Below, piece by piece: positions 45,804 through 55,666 of a DNA stretch of 64,000 nt. The notes below the pieces were generated by a model. It had not been told where the DNA came from. It did no database searches and saw only the letters and a program-made list of their open reading frames with translations. How positions within the stretch are numbered: position 1 is the stretch's first letter; each line of letters begins with the position of its first letter. The position numbers and the translations under genes are program-made. Where the stretch lies: NCBI RefSeq assembly GCF_030818795.1, contig NZ_JAUTAY010000001.1:2976001-3040000 (forward strand), read 5' to 3'. The stretch is from Microbacterium sp. SORGH_AS_0862 (lineage in GTDB: Bacteria > Actinomycetota > Actinomycetes > Actinomycetales > Microbacteriaceae).

Positions 45804-46550
45804 ATGACCGACATCACCCGCGCCGATGGGCGCACCGTCTCGCAGCTGCGTCCCGTGACGATCGAGCGCGGCTGGTCGAGCCAGGCCGAAGGTTCCGCGC
45901 TCATCTCGTTCGGCAACACCAAGGTGCTGTGCACGGCGTCGTTCACGAACGGCGTGCCGCGCTGGCTCACCGGCAAGGGCAAGGGCTGGATCACCGCCGA
46001 GTACGCGATGCTGCCGCGCGCCACGAACGATCGCAACGACCGTGAGAGCGTCAAGGGCAAGATCGGCGGTCGCACGCACGAGATCTCGCGCCTCATCGGC
46101 CGGGCGCTTCGCGCGGTCGTCGACACGAAGGCGCTGGGCGAGAACACGATCGTCATCGACTGCGACGTGCTGCAGGCCGACGGCGGCACGCGCACGGCAG
46201 CGATCACCGGCGCCTACGTCGCGCTCGCGGACGCGATCGAATGGGGACGTCGCAAGAAGTTCATCGGGCAGAAGGCGCAGGTACTCTTCGACTCCGTCTC
46301 GGCCGTCTCGGTCGGCATCATCGACGGTGAGCCGATGCTCGACCTCGCGTACGTCGAGGACGTGCGCGCCGAGACCGACATGAACGTCGTCGTGACCGGC
46401 CGCGGGCTCTTCGTCGAGGTGCAGGGAACCGCCGAGGGGGCGCCGTTCGACAAGCGGGAGCTCGACGCTCTGCTGGAGCTGGCGGTCGCGGGATGCGGCG
46501 AACTCGCTCAGGCGCAGGCGGCGGCACTCGCAACGGGGGACGAGGCATGA
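45804..46550 (+). CDS. rph: Ribonuclease PH
   Basis: A 248-residue phosphorolytic 3' exoribonuclease that trims t[39 protein letters not shown] and [19 protein letters not shown] are standard for the family. GAGGAGA precedes the ATG. The stop overlaps the rdgB start (ATGA). Confidence 0.96.
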   Translation: MTDITRADGRTVSQLRPVTIERGWSSQAEGSALISFGNTKVLCTASFTNGVPRWLTGKGKGWITAEYAMLPRATNDRNDRESVKGKIGGRTHEISRLIGRALRAVVDTKALGENTIVIDCDVLQADGGTRTAAITGAYVALADAIEWGRRKKFIGQKAQVLFDSVSAVSVGIIDGEPMLDLAYVEDVRAETDMNVVVTGRGLFVEVQGTAEGAPFDKRELDALLELAVAGCGELAQAQAAALATGDEA

Positions 46551-47143
46551 CCGACCGGGTGGTGCTCGCCACGCACAACCCGCACAAGGTCGAGGAGTTC
46601 CGCCACATCGTGCAGGCGACCCGTCCCGATCTCACCGTCATCGGCTACGACGGGCCGGAGCCGATCGAGGACGGCGTGACCTTCGCGGCCAACGCGCTGA
46701 TCAAGGCCCGCGCGGCGGCCGCCTACACCGGGCTTCCCGCGCTGGCCGACGACTCCGGCATCTGCGTCGACGTGCTCGGCGGGGCGCCGGGGGTGTTCTC
46801 CGCCTACTGGGCCGGACACCGTAAGGATGCCGCAGCCAACCTGGAGCTCCTGCTCGATCAGCTGTCCGACATCGCAGATCCGCACCGCACCGCGCAGTTC
46901 GTCTCCACGATCGCCCTCGTGATGCCCGGCGGCGCCGAGCACGTCGTCGAGGGCGTCTGGCCGGGCCGGCTCGCACTCGCCGCGGACGGTGCCGGCGGAT
47001 TCGGCTACGACCCGATCTTCATCCCCGACGGCCAGTCCGGCACGGAGCGCACGGTCGGTCAGTTCTCGGCCGCCGAGAAGAACGCCGCGTCGCACCGCGC
47101 ACGTGCCTTCGCCGAGCTCGGACCCCTGCTGAGCGAGCTCTGA
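46547..47143 (+). CDS. rdgB: RdgB/HAM1 non-canonical purine NTP pyrophosphatase
   Basis: A 198-residue enzyme removing dITP and XTP from nucleotide pools. [32 protein letters not shown] and GFGYDPIF are present, with SHRARAF near the end. Translationally coupled to rph. Confidence 0.95.
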   Translation: MTDRVVLATHNPHKVEEFRHIVQATRPDLTVIGYDGPEPIEDGVTFAANALIKARAAAAYTGLPALADDSGICVDVLGGAPGVFSAYWAGHRKDAAANLELLLDQLSDIADPHRTAQFVSTIALVMPGGAEHVVEGVWPGRLALAADGAGGFGYDPIFIPDGQSGTERTVGQFSAAEKNAASHRARAFAELGPLLSEL

Positions 47144-47222
47144 GCGCGGGAGCGAGAATCAGTCTCGTTCCCGATTGCGCGCAAACCGTCTGTGGCCCGG
47201 ACGCGGCGCCTAGCCTGGTGCC

Positions 47223-48137
47223 ATGCACGATCACGCGCCCGCATCCGGAGTCCGCGGCGGCAGCAACCGCCGCCTGCTCGCGATCTCGCTCGGGATCACC
47301 TCGACGGTGTTCGTCGTGCAGGTCGTCGGTGCGATCCTGTCCGGGTCGCTGGCGCTGCTCGCGGACGCCGCGCACATGCTGACGGATGCGGCAGCGCTTG
47401 TCATCGCGCTGATCGCCAGTGCCGTGGCGGCACGCCCCGCCAACGACCGCCGCACCTTCGGCTATCAGCGCGCCGAGGTGTTCGGTGCTCTCGCCAACGG
47501 CGTGATCCTGCTCGGACTCTCGCTGTGGGTCGGCGTCGAAGCGATCACGCGGCTCGTCAACCCGGCCGAGGCGGAGGTCGCCGGCGGACTGATGCTCGGC
47601 GTCGCCGCGGTCGGTCTGATCGCGAACGCCGTCGCGATGTGGCTGCTGGGTGCGGCGCAGCGGACGAGCATCAACGTGCGCGGCGCGTACCTCGAAGTGC
47701 TCGGCGACCTGCTCGGCTCGGTCGCGGTGATCGTCGCCGCCGTCGTGATCCTCTTGACCGGCTGGCTGCCGGCCGACGCCATCGCGTCGCTGCTCATCGC
47801 GGCGATGATCGTGCCGCGCGCCATCGGCCTGCTGCGCGAGGTCGTCTCGGTGCTGAGCGAGGCGACGCCGAAAGGCGTCGAGGTCGACACGATCCGCGCG
47901 CACATCCTCGGTACCCCCGGTGTCGTCGCCGTGCACGACCTGCACGTGTGGCAGCTCACCCGCGGCGCGCCCGTGTTCACGGCGCACGTCGTGGTCGACG
48001 AGGAGGCGTACGCCACCGGCGGCGCCGCCCGCATCCTCAGTGATCTGCAGGGCTGCCTCGCGAAACACTTCGACGTCGAGCACTCGACCTTCCAGCTCGA
48101 GCCCGCCGATCACGTCGAGCACGAGGCGCACGCCTGA
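47223..48137 (+). CDS. Cation diffusion facilitator (zinc/cobalt exporter)
   Basis: A 304-residue CDF transporter with six helices. The metal site in helix 2 reads ADAAHMLTDAAAL (HxxxD) and in helix 5 LGDLLGSV. The N-terminus has a short MHDHAP metal-binding start and the C-terminal cytoplasmic domain has VHDLHVWQLT. It probably exports zinc. Its stop touches the stop of ligD on the other strand. Confidence 0.92.
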   Translation: MHDHAPASGVRGGSNRRLLAISLGITSTVFVVQVVGAILSGSLALLADAAHMLTDAAALVIALIASAVAARPANDRRTFGYQRAEVFGALANGVILLGLSLWVGVEAITRLVNPAEAEVAGGLMLGVAAVGLIANAVAMWLLGAAQRTSINVRGAYLEVLGDLLGSVAVIVAAVVILLTGWLPADAIASLLIAAMIVPRAIGLLREVVSVLSEATPKGVEVDTIRAHILGTPGVVAVHDLHVWQLTRGAPVFTAHVVVDEEAYATGGAARILSDLQGCLAKHFDVEHSTFQLEPADHVEHEAHA

Positions 48138-50513
48138 TCACGTCTCGTTGCGCACCTGATCGGGGCTCTTGTCGGGCCGAAGCCCGCGCCAGCGTGCCTG
48201 TCGCAGCCTGCCGTCGGGCGTGACCTCGGCGTAGCCGACTTCCGCCACGATCTCCGGGCGCACCCAGAGCGCATCCGAGGCATCGGCGCGCGGCACGTCC
48301 AGGAAGGGCGAAGCGTCGGTGCGCAGCGGCTGCAGCACCTGGTCGAGCCGGCGCAGCTCCCGTTCATTGAAGCCTGTCCCCACCCGGCCGACGTAACGCA
48401 GCCCTTCGGGTGAGGGCACGCCCATGAGCAGCGACCCGATGCCGCCGCGGCCGTTGCGACCGGGCCGGATCGCGCCGATCACGACCTCCTGCGCGGCGAC
48501 GTGCTTGATCTTCAGCCACTGGTCGCTCCGCCTGCCCGGCCGGTACACGGATGCCGGGTTCTTCACCATGACGCCCTCGAGCGAGAACGCGGTGCTGGCC
48601 TCGAGCGCCGCATCCAGGTCGTCGAACACGGGCGGCATGATCCACGGGGGATTCAGGTCTCGGGACAGGCCCTCGAGGCGCCTGCGGCGCTCGTGCAGCG
48701 GGAGGGCGGTCAGGTCCTCTCTGTCGAGAGCGAGGACGTCGAACACGTGCAGGTGCACGGGGATGCGCTCCGCCTCGCGCCGGATCTCCGCCGCCTTCGT
48801 GAGGTGCATGCGCGACTGCAGCAGGGGGAAGCTCGGCCGCCCGCGCTCATCCAGCGCGACGATCTCCCCGTCGAGGATGCAGGCGGCGCGCCCGAGACCC
48901 GGGTCCGCGGTGAGTTCGGGGTATCGGTCGGTGATGTCGGTTCCGCTGCGGGCGCGCAGCAGCATCCGCTCGCCGTCCCAGAACGCGAGGGCGCGCACGC
49001 CGTCCCACTTCATCTCGGCCCACGGCTCGCCCCATCGTCCGGCGGCGGCCGCCGCCAGGCTGGGTGTCGAGTTCTCGGCGAGCATCGGACGCAGGCGAGA
49101 CGGCGAGAGCTCGTCGGGCCATGGGGCAGTGGATGCGGCCGACACCGCGTCGTCCTTCATCCGGTGCAGGAGCCAGGTCGATTTCTCGCCCTCGCCGTCG
49201 GTGCGGATGAGAGCGAGCCGGGCGGTACCGAGGGGCCCGTCCTCCCGCCCCGTGACGGTGAAGATGACCTCGTCCGGTCGCCACTTCTCCGCCTCGTAGG
49301 TGCCGGTGTCCCAGATCGTCACCTCGCCCGCGCCGTACTCGCCCGCCGGGATCCTGCCCTCGAAAGTGCCGTACGAGAGTGGGTGGTCTTCGGTCATGAC
49401 GGCGAGGTGATTGCGCTTCGGCGTCTCCGGAACGCCTTTGGGCACGGCCCAGCTCACGTACACCCCGTCGTGCTCGAGGCGCAGGTCGTAGTGCAGGCGC
49501 CGGGCGTGATGCTCCTGGATGACGAACCGCAGCGCGCCCGCGGATGGCGGCTCGGCGGCGGGATCGGAGGGAACCGGCTCGGGCGTGCGGTCGGCGGATC
49601 GCTTGGAGATGTAGGTGCGGAGGGGGTCGGCAGCGCCGCGTCGGGGGCGGAGCGGTGCGAGGAGGTCGCCGTCGGTCTCGGCGCGTGCGAGCACCTGCGT
49701 CAGATCGAGCTGCGCGAGCCCGCGGTCGTTCAGCTCCTCCCAGGTGCGCGGCGCCGCCACCGTCGGCCGCGCCCGGCCGCGCAGCGAGTACGGGGCGATG
49801 GTCGTCTTCTTGCCGTTGTTCTGCGACCAGTCGACGAAAACCTTCCCGGGACGCAGGGCCCGCGACATGCTGCTGACGACGAGATCGGGGTGGTCGGCCT
49901 CGAGCGACCGTGCCAGCTCCTTCGCCAGCGCGGACGCCGCCTCGCTCGTCTGACCGGCCGGGAGCGCGCAGTACAGGTGGATGCCCTTGCTGCCGCTCGT
50001 GACGGGGAAAGGTGTGAGGCCCGCATCCGTGAGGATCGCGCGCGCCCATCGCGCGACTTCGGCCACCGTGGGAAGGTCGATGTCGTCGCCCGGGTCGAGG
50101 TCGAGGACGAGCCGGTCGGGGTCCGAGGGGCGCCCGTCGGCGCCGAAGCGCCACTGCGGGGTGTGCAACTCGAGGCTGGCGGTCTGCGCGAGCCACACCA
50201 GGGTAGGGACGTCGTCGACGAGCACGTAGTCCTTCGTGCCGGTGGAGTGCTCGATGCTCTGACGCCGCAGCCACTCGGGGGCGCTCCGCTCGAGGTTCTT
50301 CGCGAAGAAGGGCTCGGATGCCACGCCGTCGGGCCAACGTTTGCGGGTCACGGGTCGGCCGTCGAGATGGGGGAGCAGCAGCGGCGCGATGCGCGCGTAG
50401 TAGTCGATGACCTCGGCTTTGGTCGTGCCGGTGGCGGGATAGAGCACCTTGTCGAGATGGCTGACGCGGATGCGGCGGCCCTCGACGTCGACGGTCTGCT
50501 CGCGTGCGGACAT
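48138..50513 (-). CDS. ligD: Multidomain non-homologous end-joining DNA ligase D
   Basis: A 791-residue protein with the order polymerase - phosphoesterase - ligase, as in mycobacterial LigD. The primase-polymerase part (about 1-290) has the metal motif LDLDPGDDIDL. The 3'-phosphoesterase (about 330-480) has HHARRLHYDLRLEHDG and GRIPAGEYGAGEV. The ligase starts near residue 500 with the adenylated lysine in MKWDGVRAL and ends with EVGYAEVTPDGRLRQARW. It fills and seals double-strand breaks with Ku, encoded divergently 115 bases away. Confidence 0.95.
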   Translation of the reverse strand: MSAREQTVDVEGRRIRVSHLDKVLYPATGTTKAEVIDYYARIAPLLLPHLDGRPVTRKRWPDGVASEPFFAKNLERSAPEWLRRQSIEHSTGTKDYVLVDDVPTLVWLAQTASLELHTPQWRFGADGRPSDPDRLVLDLDPGDDIDLPTVAEVARWARAILTDAGLTPFPVTSGSKGIHLYCALPAGQTSEAASALAKELARSLEADHPDLVVSSMSRALRPGKVFVDWSQNNGKKTTIAPYSLRGRARPTVAAPRTWEELNDRGLAQLDLTQVLARAETDGDLLAPLRPRRGAADPLRTYISKRSADRTPEPVPSDPAAEPPSAGALRFVIQEHHARRLHYDLRLEHDGVYVSWAVPKGVPETPKRNHLAVMTEDHPLSYGTFEGRIPAGEYGAGEVTIWDTGTYEAEKWRPDEVIFTVTGREDGPLGTARLALIRTDGEGEKSTWLLHRMKDDAVSAASTAPWPDELSPSRLRPMLAENSTPSLAAAAAGRWGEPWAEMKWDGVRALAFWDGERMLLRARSGTDITDRYPELTADPGLGRAACILDGEIVALDERGRPSFPLLQSRMHLTKAAEIRREAERIPVHLHVFDVLALDREDLTALPLHERRRRLEGLSRDLNPPWIMPPVFDDLDAALEASTAFSLEGVMVKNPASVYRPGRRSDQWLKIKHVAAQEVVIGAIRPGRNGRGGIGSLLMGVPSPEGLRYVGRVGTGFNERELRRLDQVLQPLRTDASPFLDVPRADASDALWVRPEIVAEVGYAEVTPDGRLRQARWRGLRPDKSPDQVRNET

Positions 50514-50628
50514 GCGCCCATCCTGCCGTCCGGTGCGTCCGACGCGCACCCGTTGCGCCCTCGCACGTCGGATGCAACAGGACCGCAACCCCTAGCCGCG
50601 GCGCGCTGCTCGGATGTCTACTAGGCCT

Positions 50629-51492
50629 ATGAGGTCGATATGGAAGGGCGCGGTCGCGTTCGGGCTCGTGAACGTGCCGGTGAAGGTGTATTCGGCGACC
50701 GAGGACCACGACGTGTCGCTGCACCAGGTGCACGCGGCGGACGGAGGCCGCATCCGGTATCAGCGCGTCTGCGAGCTCGACGGCGAGGTCGTGCCGTACG
50801 CCGACATCGACCGCGCATACGACGACGGCGACCGCACGGTGGTGCTCACGAAGGAGGACCTGGAGTCGCTGCCGGCGGAGAAATCACGCGAGATCTCGGT
50901 GGTCGAGTTCGTGCCGAGCGATCAGGTCGATCTGCTCACCCTCGACAAGGCGTACTACCTCGAACCGGATTCGTCGTCACCGAAGGCGTACGTGCTGCTG
51001 CGGCGCACGCTCGAGCAGACGGACCGTACCGCGATCGTGCAGTTCTCCCTGCGCCAGAAGACGCGGCTGGCCGCGTTGCGCGTACGCGGTGACGTGCTCG
51101 TGCTGCAGACGCTGCTCTGGGCGGACGAGGTGCGCGAGGCATCCTTCCCGTCGCTGGACGAGGACGTGAAGATCTCCGCCAAGGAGCTCGAGCTCTCGGC
51201 GGCGCTCGTCGACAGCTTCTCGTCCGACTTCGATCCCACCGAGTTCCGCGACGAGTATCAGGAGCAGCTGCGCACGCTGATCGAGGCGAAGCTCGAAAAG
51301 GGGGAGAGCGTCGACACCTCGGCCACCTTCGGCGAGGAGGACGACGAGGGGAAGGACGGCGGCGAGGTCATCGACCTCATGGCGGCCCTGCGAGCCAGCG
51401 TCGAGCGCAGTCGGGCGTCCAAGAAGGACGCGTCATCCACGAGCGACGACAAGCCCGCGGCGAAGCGGAAGAAGAGCTCGAAGGCGTCGTGA
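50629..51492 (+). CDS. ku: Ku protein, non-homologous end joining
   Basis: A 287-residue Ku homologue. MRSIWKGAVAFGLVNVPVKV is the standard bacterial start, so ATG 50,629 is preferred to 50,614. The core is of normal length; the last ~30 residues are lysine-rich (AKRKKSSKA) as in other actinobacterial Ku proteins, which helps DNA threading and LigD recruitment. It shares its promoter region with ligD. Confidence 0.95.
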   Translation: MRSIWKGAVAFGLVNVPVKVYSATEDHDVSLHQVHAADGGRIRYQRVCELDGEVVPYADIDRAYDDGDRTVVLTKEDLESLPAEKSREISVVEFVPSDQVDLLTLDKAYYLEPDSSSPKAYVLLRRTLEQTDRTAIVQFSLRQKTRLAALRVRGDVLVLQTLLWADEVREASFPSLDEDVKISAKELELSAALVDSFSSDFDPTEFRDEYQEQLRTLIEAKLEKGESVDTSATFGEEDDEGKDGGEVIDLMAALRASVERSRASKKDASSTSDDKPAAKRKKSSKAS

Positions 51493-51507
51493 CCGGATGC
51501 GGTGGGC

Positions 51508-52200
51508 TTACTCGCCCGATGCGGCCTCGTCGCGCTGCTCCTTCTTGACCTTCGCGCGCTCGCGGAAGTAGTGCCAGAGCGTGACGGCTGCGGTGATCGC
51601 CACGACGCCGATGAGGATGATGTCGATGTACTCGGTGACGATGTGCGCGACCCAGGGGATGTAGCCGACCAGGAACCCGATCATCGTGAGTCCGAAGCCC
51701 CAGAGGATGGCGCCGATCAGGTTGTACAGGCTGTACTTGCGCCACGGCATGTGGCCGACACCGGCCGCGACGGGTGCGAAGGTGCGCACGATCGGGACGA
51801 ACCGGGCGAAGATGACGGTCAGCCCGCCGAAGCGCTCGAAGAACGCATTCGTGCGCTCGACGTTCTTCTTGCTGAACAGCCCCGACTCTTTGCGCTCGAA
51901 GATCGCCGGCCCGCCCTTGTGGCCGATGAGGTAGCCGACTTCGCCACCGACGAAGGCGGCGAGACCGATCAGCAGGGCCACGACCCAGACGTTCACGCCG
52001 AAGACACCGTTGGGTGCCACATCCGAGGAATGCGAGAGCAGTCCGGAGATGATGAGCAGCGTGTCGCCGGGCAGCAGGAAGCCGATGAGCAGTCCTGTCT
52101 CCGCGAAGACGATGAAGCAGACCACGGCGAGAGCCCAGGGGCCGGCCGCCGCGATGATCGTCTCGGGGGAGAGCCAGGGGATGAGGGCGATGGAGTGCAC
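51508..52200 (-). CDS. DedA family membrane protein
   Basis: A 230-residue protein with about five helices. FAETGLLIGFLLPGDTLL, FVGGEVGYLIGHKGG, and the arginine-bearing VIFARFVPIVRTFAPVAAG are DedA signatures. Members move or flip phospholipid carriers, including undecaprenyl phosphate. It converges on ku with a 15-base gap. Confidence 0.92.
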   Translation of the reverse strand: MHSIALIPWLSPETIIAAAGPWALAVVCFIVFAETGLLIGFLLPGDTLLIISGLLSHSSDVAPNGVFGVNVWVVALLIGLAAFVGGEVGYLIGHKGGPAIFERKESGLFSKKNVERTNAFFERFGGLTVIFARFVPIVRTFAPVAAGVGHMPWRKYSLYNLIGAILWGFGLTMIGFLVGYIPWVAHIVTEYIDIILIGVVAITAAVTLWHYFRERAKVKKEQRDEAASGE

Positions 52201-52259
52201 GGGCGTCCCGTCGATCGGATGTCAGGATGCGGGGCGCGGGTAGCACGCCCCCGTCCCCG

Positions 52260-52341
52260 TGCGGAAGGTGGGACTTGAACCCACACGCTCGAAAGCACAG
52301 GAACCTAAATCCTGCGTGTCTGCCAATTTCACCACTCCCGC
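52260..52341 (-). tRNA. tRNA-Leu (TAG)
   Basis: An 82-base type II cloverleaf on the minus strand. The acceptor stem is GCGGGAG / CTTCCGC with one G-T pair; the anticodon loop TTTAGGT gives TAG; a long variable arm (TGTGCTTTCGAGCGTG region) is present, and the T-arm contains GGTTCAAGTCC. No CCA is encoded. Confidence 0.93.
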
Positions 52342-52416
52342 GGGTGGGGACAGTCTATCCAGCGCTCTTCGGATCACCTGTGCGTCGCCGCGGATGACGG
52401 CGACGCACAGGTCGCG

Positions 52417-53139
52417 TCAGGACGCGGTGACCTCGCTGACCGCCGTCTCGATGAGATCGGCCACCTCCATCGGGTGGCTCTGCATCGCGAGGTGGGGTGC
52501 GGGAAGCTCGACGATGCCGCGAAGGCCGGCACGCGTGTACCCGAAGCGCTCGACCTCGGGGTTGATCGTGTGGTCCTCGCTGGACACGATGCCCCACGCC
52601 GGCTTGGTCTTCCATGCGGCGAACGTCGCGGGCTCGGAGAACGCCGCCGCCGACAGCGGTCGCTGCGAGACGGCGAGCACCTGGGCGCGCGCGAGGTCCA
52701 CGCCGGCGGCGAAGACCTCGGGGAACGCGGCGATCGCGACCGACACGTCGGTGCCGGGCTCGTCGCTGCCGGGCACCGGGTACGGCGTGTAGACCAGGTT
52801 GGCGGCGAGCTCGGAGTCGGGGAAACCGCCCTGCAGCTGGCCGAGGCTCTCGCCGACCTCGAGCACGTAGCCCGAGACGTAGACGAGCGCGACGACGTTC
52901 GCGGCCTCGCCGGCGACGGTGATGACCGCTCCGCCGTAAGAGTGACCCGCCAGCACGACGTCGCCGTCGATGGTCTCGACGAACGCCTTGATGGATGCGG
53001 CATCCTCGCCGAGGCTGCGGTTGTAGACGGGGGGAACGCGCACGTCGTAGCCGCGGTCGAGCAGCTCACGGGTGACGGGCGCCCAGCTGGCGGCGTCGGC
53101 GAACGCGCCGTGCACCAGGACGATGGTGGGTTTGGCCAC
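52417..53139 (-). CDS. Alpha/beta-hydrolase (EstC-like)
   Basis: A 240-residue serine hydrolase. VLVHGAFADAASW forms the oxyanion region, the nucleophile is in LAGHSYGGAVI, and the probable catalytic histidine is in PAPHLAMQSHP near the end. It resembles plant-type hydroxynitrile-lyase/esterase relatives of unknown substrate. It lies just before a decayed gene. Confidence 0.9.
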   Translation of the reverse strand: MAKPTIVLVHGAFADAASWAPVTRELLDRGYDVRVPPVYNRSLGEDAASIKAFVETIDGDVVLAGHSYGGAVITVAGEAANVVALVYVSGYVLEVGESLGQLQGGFPDSELAANLVYTPYPVPGSDEPGTDVSVAIAAFPEVFAAGVDLARAQVLAVSQRPLSAAAFSEPATFAAWKTKPAWGIVSSEDHTINPEVERFGYTRAGLRGIVELPAPHLAMQSHPMEVADLIETAVSEVTAS

Positions 53140-53274
53140 GAGACAACTCCTTGTTTCTGGGGGTGGATGGTGCGGCCGACGCTACGGCGCCAGGACCGTC
53201 CCGTCTTGCTCGCGCGCGAGCAATGCCGTTCGACAAACTCGGCACGCGCGGGCGCGCCGCCGAACATCCCTTAG

Positions 53275-53670
53275 GCCCGCCGCCTCGTCCTCGCCGCAAT
53301 CGTCGCCGCACCACTGGTCAGCCCGTCGATCGCTCACGCCGACCCCTACCGGTCTGATCGCGCGTGACGTGCTCGATGAGACGAGCCGCGCGGTCGCGGT
53401 CGAAGCAGACGGGCAACTACTTCCTCCGGAACTTCGGCAACACGACGAATGGCATCGGCGACGGCTACCGGTTCGCCACCTCGACGCCGTACCGTGTCGG
53501 CGTCGACGGGGTCGGAGATCGCCCGTCAGCTGATCGCCGACGTTCCGCCGTGTCGACTCGCTGTGACGGGCGCGTCGGCCCCGCTCTTGCTGCGCTGATC
53601 GCTGTGTTGCTGATCGTGATCGGCGGAATGGTGTGGTTTCTGCGCCGTCCGCGTCGCGGGGCGGTCTGAT
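53275..53670 (+). pseudogene. Decayed gene for a secreted LAxTG-anchored surface protein
   Basis: Pieces of one small exported protein are spread over three frames. Frame one gives a signal peptide (RRLVLAAIVAAPLVSPSIAHA, 53,278-53,340) with no start codon; then GLIARDVLDETSRAV and NYFLRNFGNTTNGIGDGYRF in other frames; then GSEIARQLIADVPPCRLAVTG; and finally, after another shift, a membrane helix AALIAVLLIVIGGMVWF with the positive tail LRRPRRG. LAVTG followed by a helix and Arg tail is the sortase class-E type cell-wall signal. At least three frameshifts separate these parts. The rest of 53,140-53,805 shows no coding signal. Confidence 0.55.
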
Positions 53671-53805
53671 CACCCTCTGAAACGGCCGGGACCGACACGG
53701 CATGCCTTTCGGGGCATATCAGCCCGGCCCTCGCCGTGTGCTGCGGCAGACAGCGGTCTTGAACGTTACGCTGCGGCCAGGGCAACACACGGGGGTATCG
53801 AGAGC

Positions 53806-54411
53806 ATGGAGCTGGAAGCTCGCTTGGTGGCGCTGGTGGCCGAGGCGGTCGTGCCTGTGCTCAAGCCGCGCGGCTATCGCAAGAAGCGTCTCACCTGGAT
53901 GAGGGAGACGCCCGATGCGGCCCACGAGATCGTGCTGCAACGCAGCCACGGCAACGGTGGAGATCATCTGCGCATCTACATCGAGGGAGCGGCGTACGTG
54001 CCCGCGTTCGACGAGGCGATCGGCAAGTCGGTGCCGGCCTCGATGACGGCGGGGACCCCGCAGTACCGTCAGCGCTTCGAGAGCATCGCGGACTGGCCGG
54101 CGCAGTGGATCGACCTCGAAACGTGGTCTCACGATGCCTTGGTTCCGCAGCTGCGTGAGGCGATGGAGATCCTCGCCGATCATCTCGATGCCATCCGCTC
54201 CGCGGACGAGCTTGCAGCGGCGAAGCTGGCGGTGAGCACCGGGCTCGACGTCGACCTGTTCGCCTGGTGGTGCGTGACCGGGAACGAGGCTGAGCGCACC
54301 GCGCAGTACCGGCAGGCGTTGGCGACGTTCGGCCAGGAAGAGAGATGGCCCCGCCTTCGCGCGCAGTTCGCGACTGTCGCGAGTCGGCACGGGCTGAGTC
54401 TGCCTGACTGA
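53806..54411 (+). CDS. DUF4304-like hypothetical protein
   Basis: A 201-residue soluble protein. LKPRGYRKKRLTWMRE and IVLQRSHGNGGDHLRIYI resemble DUF4304-type proteins, which have no assigned function but are sometimes linked to toxin-immunity loci. Nothing around it supports such a role here. It is followed by 91 bases and the tad genes. Confidence 0.7.
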   Translation: MELEARLVALVAEAVVPVLKPRGYRKKRLTWMRETPDAAHEIVLQRSHGNGGDHLRIYIEGAAYVPAFDEAIGKSVPASMTAGTPQYRQRFESIADWPAQWIDLETWSHDALVPQLREAMEILADHLDAIRSADELAAAKLAVSTGLDVDLFAWWCVTGNEAERTAQYRQALATFGQEERWPRLRAQFATVASRHGLSLPD

Positions 54412-54502
54412 CTCGGCGCTCCAGCCGTCCGCGAGGCGATCCTGCGTGGCGGCTGTGGATAACTCCAGCGCGCGGCGGTGGATCGCCTTCAGGATGCTGC
54501 GC

Positions 54503-55666
54503 ATGTCACCGTCGTCTGCTCTTCGCGATGCGATGCTCGCCGAGGCAACGCTCGCCGAACGGGTGCGGGCGCGTCTGCGCGCGGACGGGATCGACCCCAC
54601 GCGGGACCCGGAGGCGGGGGAGCGGTTGGCTCGGGCAGAGGTTCGCCGGCACAACGATGCGGCTCTCGCGCGGGGCGCGGCGACGCTCGACGACGAGGAC
54701 GCGTCCGTCCGCGGTGTGCTCGCGACCGTCGCCGGTTACGGGCCTCTCCAACCCCTGCTCGACGATCCGGAAATCGAGGAGGTCTGGATCAACGCGCCCG
54801 ACCGGGTGTTTGTGGCTCGCGAGGGCCGCTCTGAGCGGACCGGCGTGGTGCTCACCGAGGCGCAGGTAAGGGAGCTCGTCGAGCGCATGCTGCACGCGAC
54901 CGGGCGACGTGTCGATCTGAGTCAGCCGTTCGTCGATGCGTCGCTTCCCGACGGGAGCCGGCTGCACGTCGTCATCGGCGGCATCACCCGCAAGCACTGG
55001 GCCGTCAACATCCGCAAGTTCCTGCCGCGCTACCGCCGGCTCGCCCAACTCGTCGCCACCGGCACGCTGTCGCCCCAGGTCGCCGAACGGCTGAGTCGGG
55101 CGATGCGCCACGGCGACAGCATCCTGGTGTCGGGTGCGACGCACGCGGGCAAGACGACGATGCTCGCCGCGCTGATCGCCGAATGCGCTCCGCACCAGCG
55201 CATCATCACGGTCGAGGAGACCTTCGAGCTGGCGGTCGACGCGCACGACATCGTGGCGCTCCAGGGTCGCCAGCCCAGTCTCGAGGGAACGGGCGAGGTG
55301 ACGCTGCGACGGCTTGTGAAAGAAGCCCTCCGGATGCGGCCCGATCGCCTGATCATCGGGGAGGTACGCGACGCGGAGGCGCTCGATCTGCTTCTCGCGC
55401 TCAACACAGGCGTGCCCGGCGCGGCGACGATCCATGCGAACTCGGCACGCGACGCGCTCGTCAAGCTCGCATCCCTGCCACTGCTCGCGGGACGCAACAT
55501 CGATCGGGACTTCGTCGTGCCCGCCATCGCGTCCAGCATCGACCTCGTCGTGCACTGCGCCCAGGATGCGCGCGGCGCACGGCACGTCGTGGAGGTGATG
55601 CAGACGACCGGGGAGGTCATCGATGGTGTGGTCGAGGTCGTCCCCGTCTACGAGGTGACCCGATGA
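54503..55666 (+). CDS. tadA: TadA/CpaF pilus-assembly ATPase
   Basis: A 387-residue secretion ATPase of the type IVc (Tad) pilus. Walker A is GATHAGKTTML, with an Ala-His instead of the usual Gly-Ser in the loop; RLIIGEVRDAEALDLLLAL is the Walker B region and AATIHANSARDAL is the C-terminal His box. The N-terminal VWINAPDRVFVAREG is typical of CpaF. Start 54,503 follows AGGA at good spacing; GTG 54,446 and ATG 54,494 are alternatives. No tadZ gene precedes it. Confidence 0.9.
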   Translation: MSPSSALRDAMLAEATLAERVRARLRADGIDPTRDPEAGERLARAEVRRHNDAALARGAATLDDEDASVRGVLATVAGYGPLQPLLDDPEIEEVWINAPDRVFVAREGRSERTGVVLTEAQVRELVERMLHATGRRVDLSQPFVDASLPDGSRLHVVIGGITRKHWAVNIRKFLPRYRRLAQLVATGTLSPQVAERLSRAMRHGDSILVSGATHAGKTTMLAALIAECAPHQRIITVEETFELAVDAHDIVALQGRQPSLEGTGEVTLRRLVKEALRMRPDRLIIGEVRDAEALDLLLALNTGVPGAATIHANSARDALVKLASLPLLAGRNIDRDFVVPAIASSIDLVVHCAQDARGARHVVEVMQTTGEVIDGVVEVVPVYEVTR

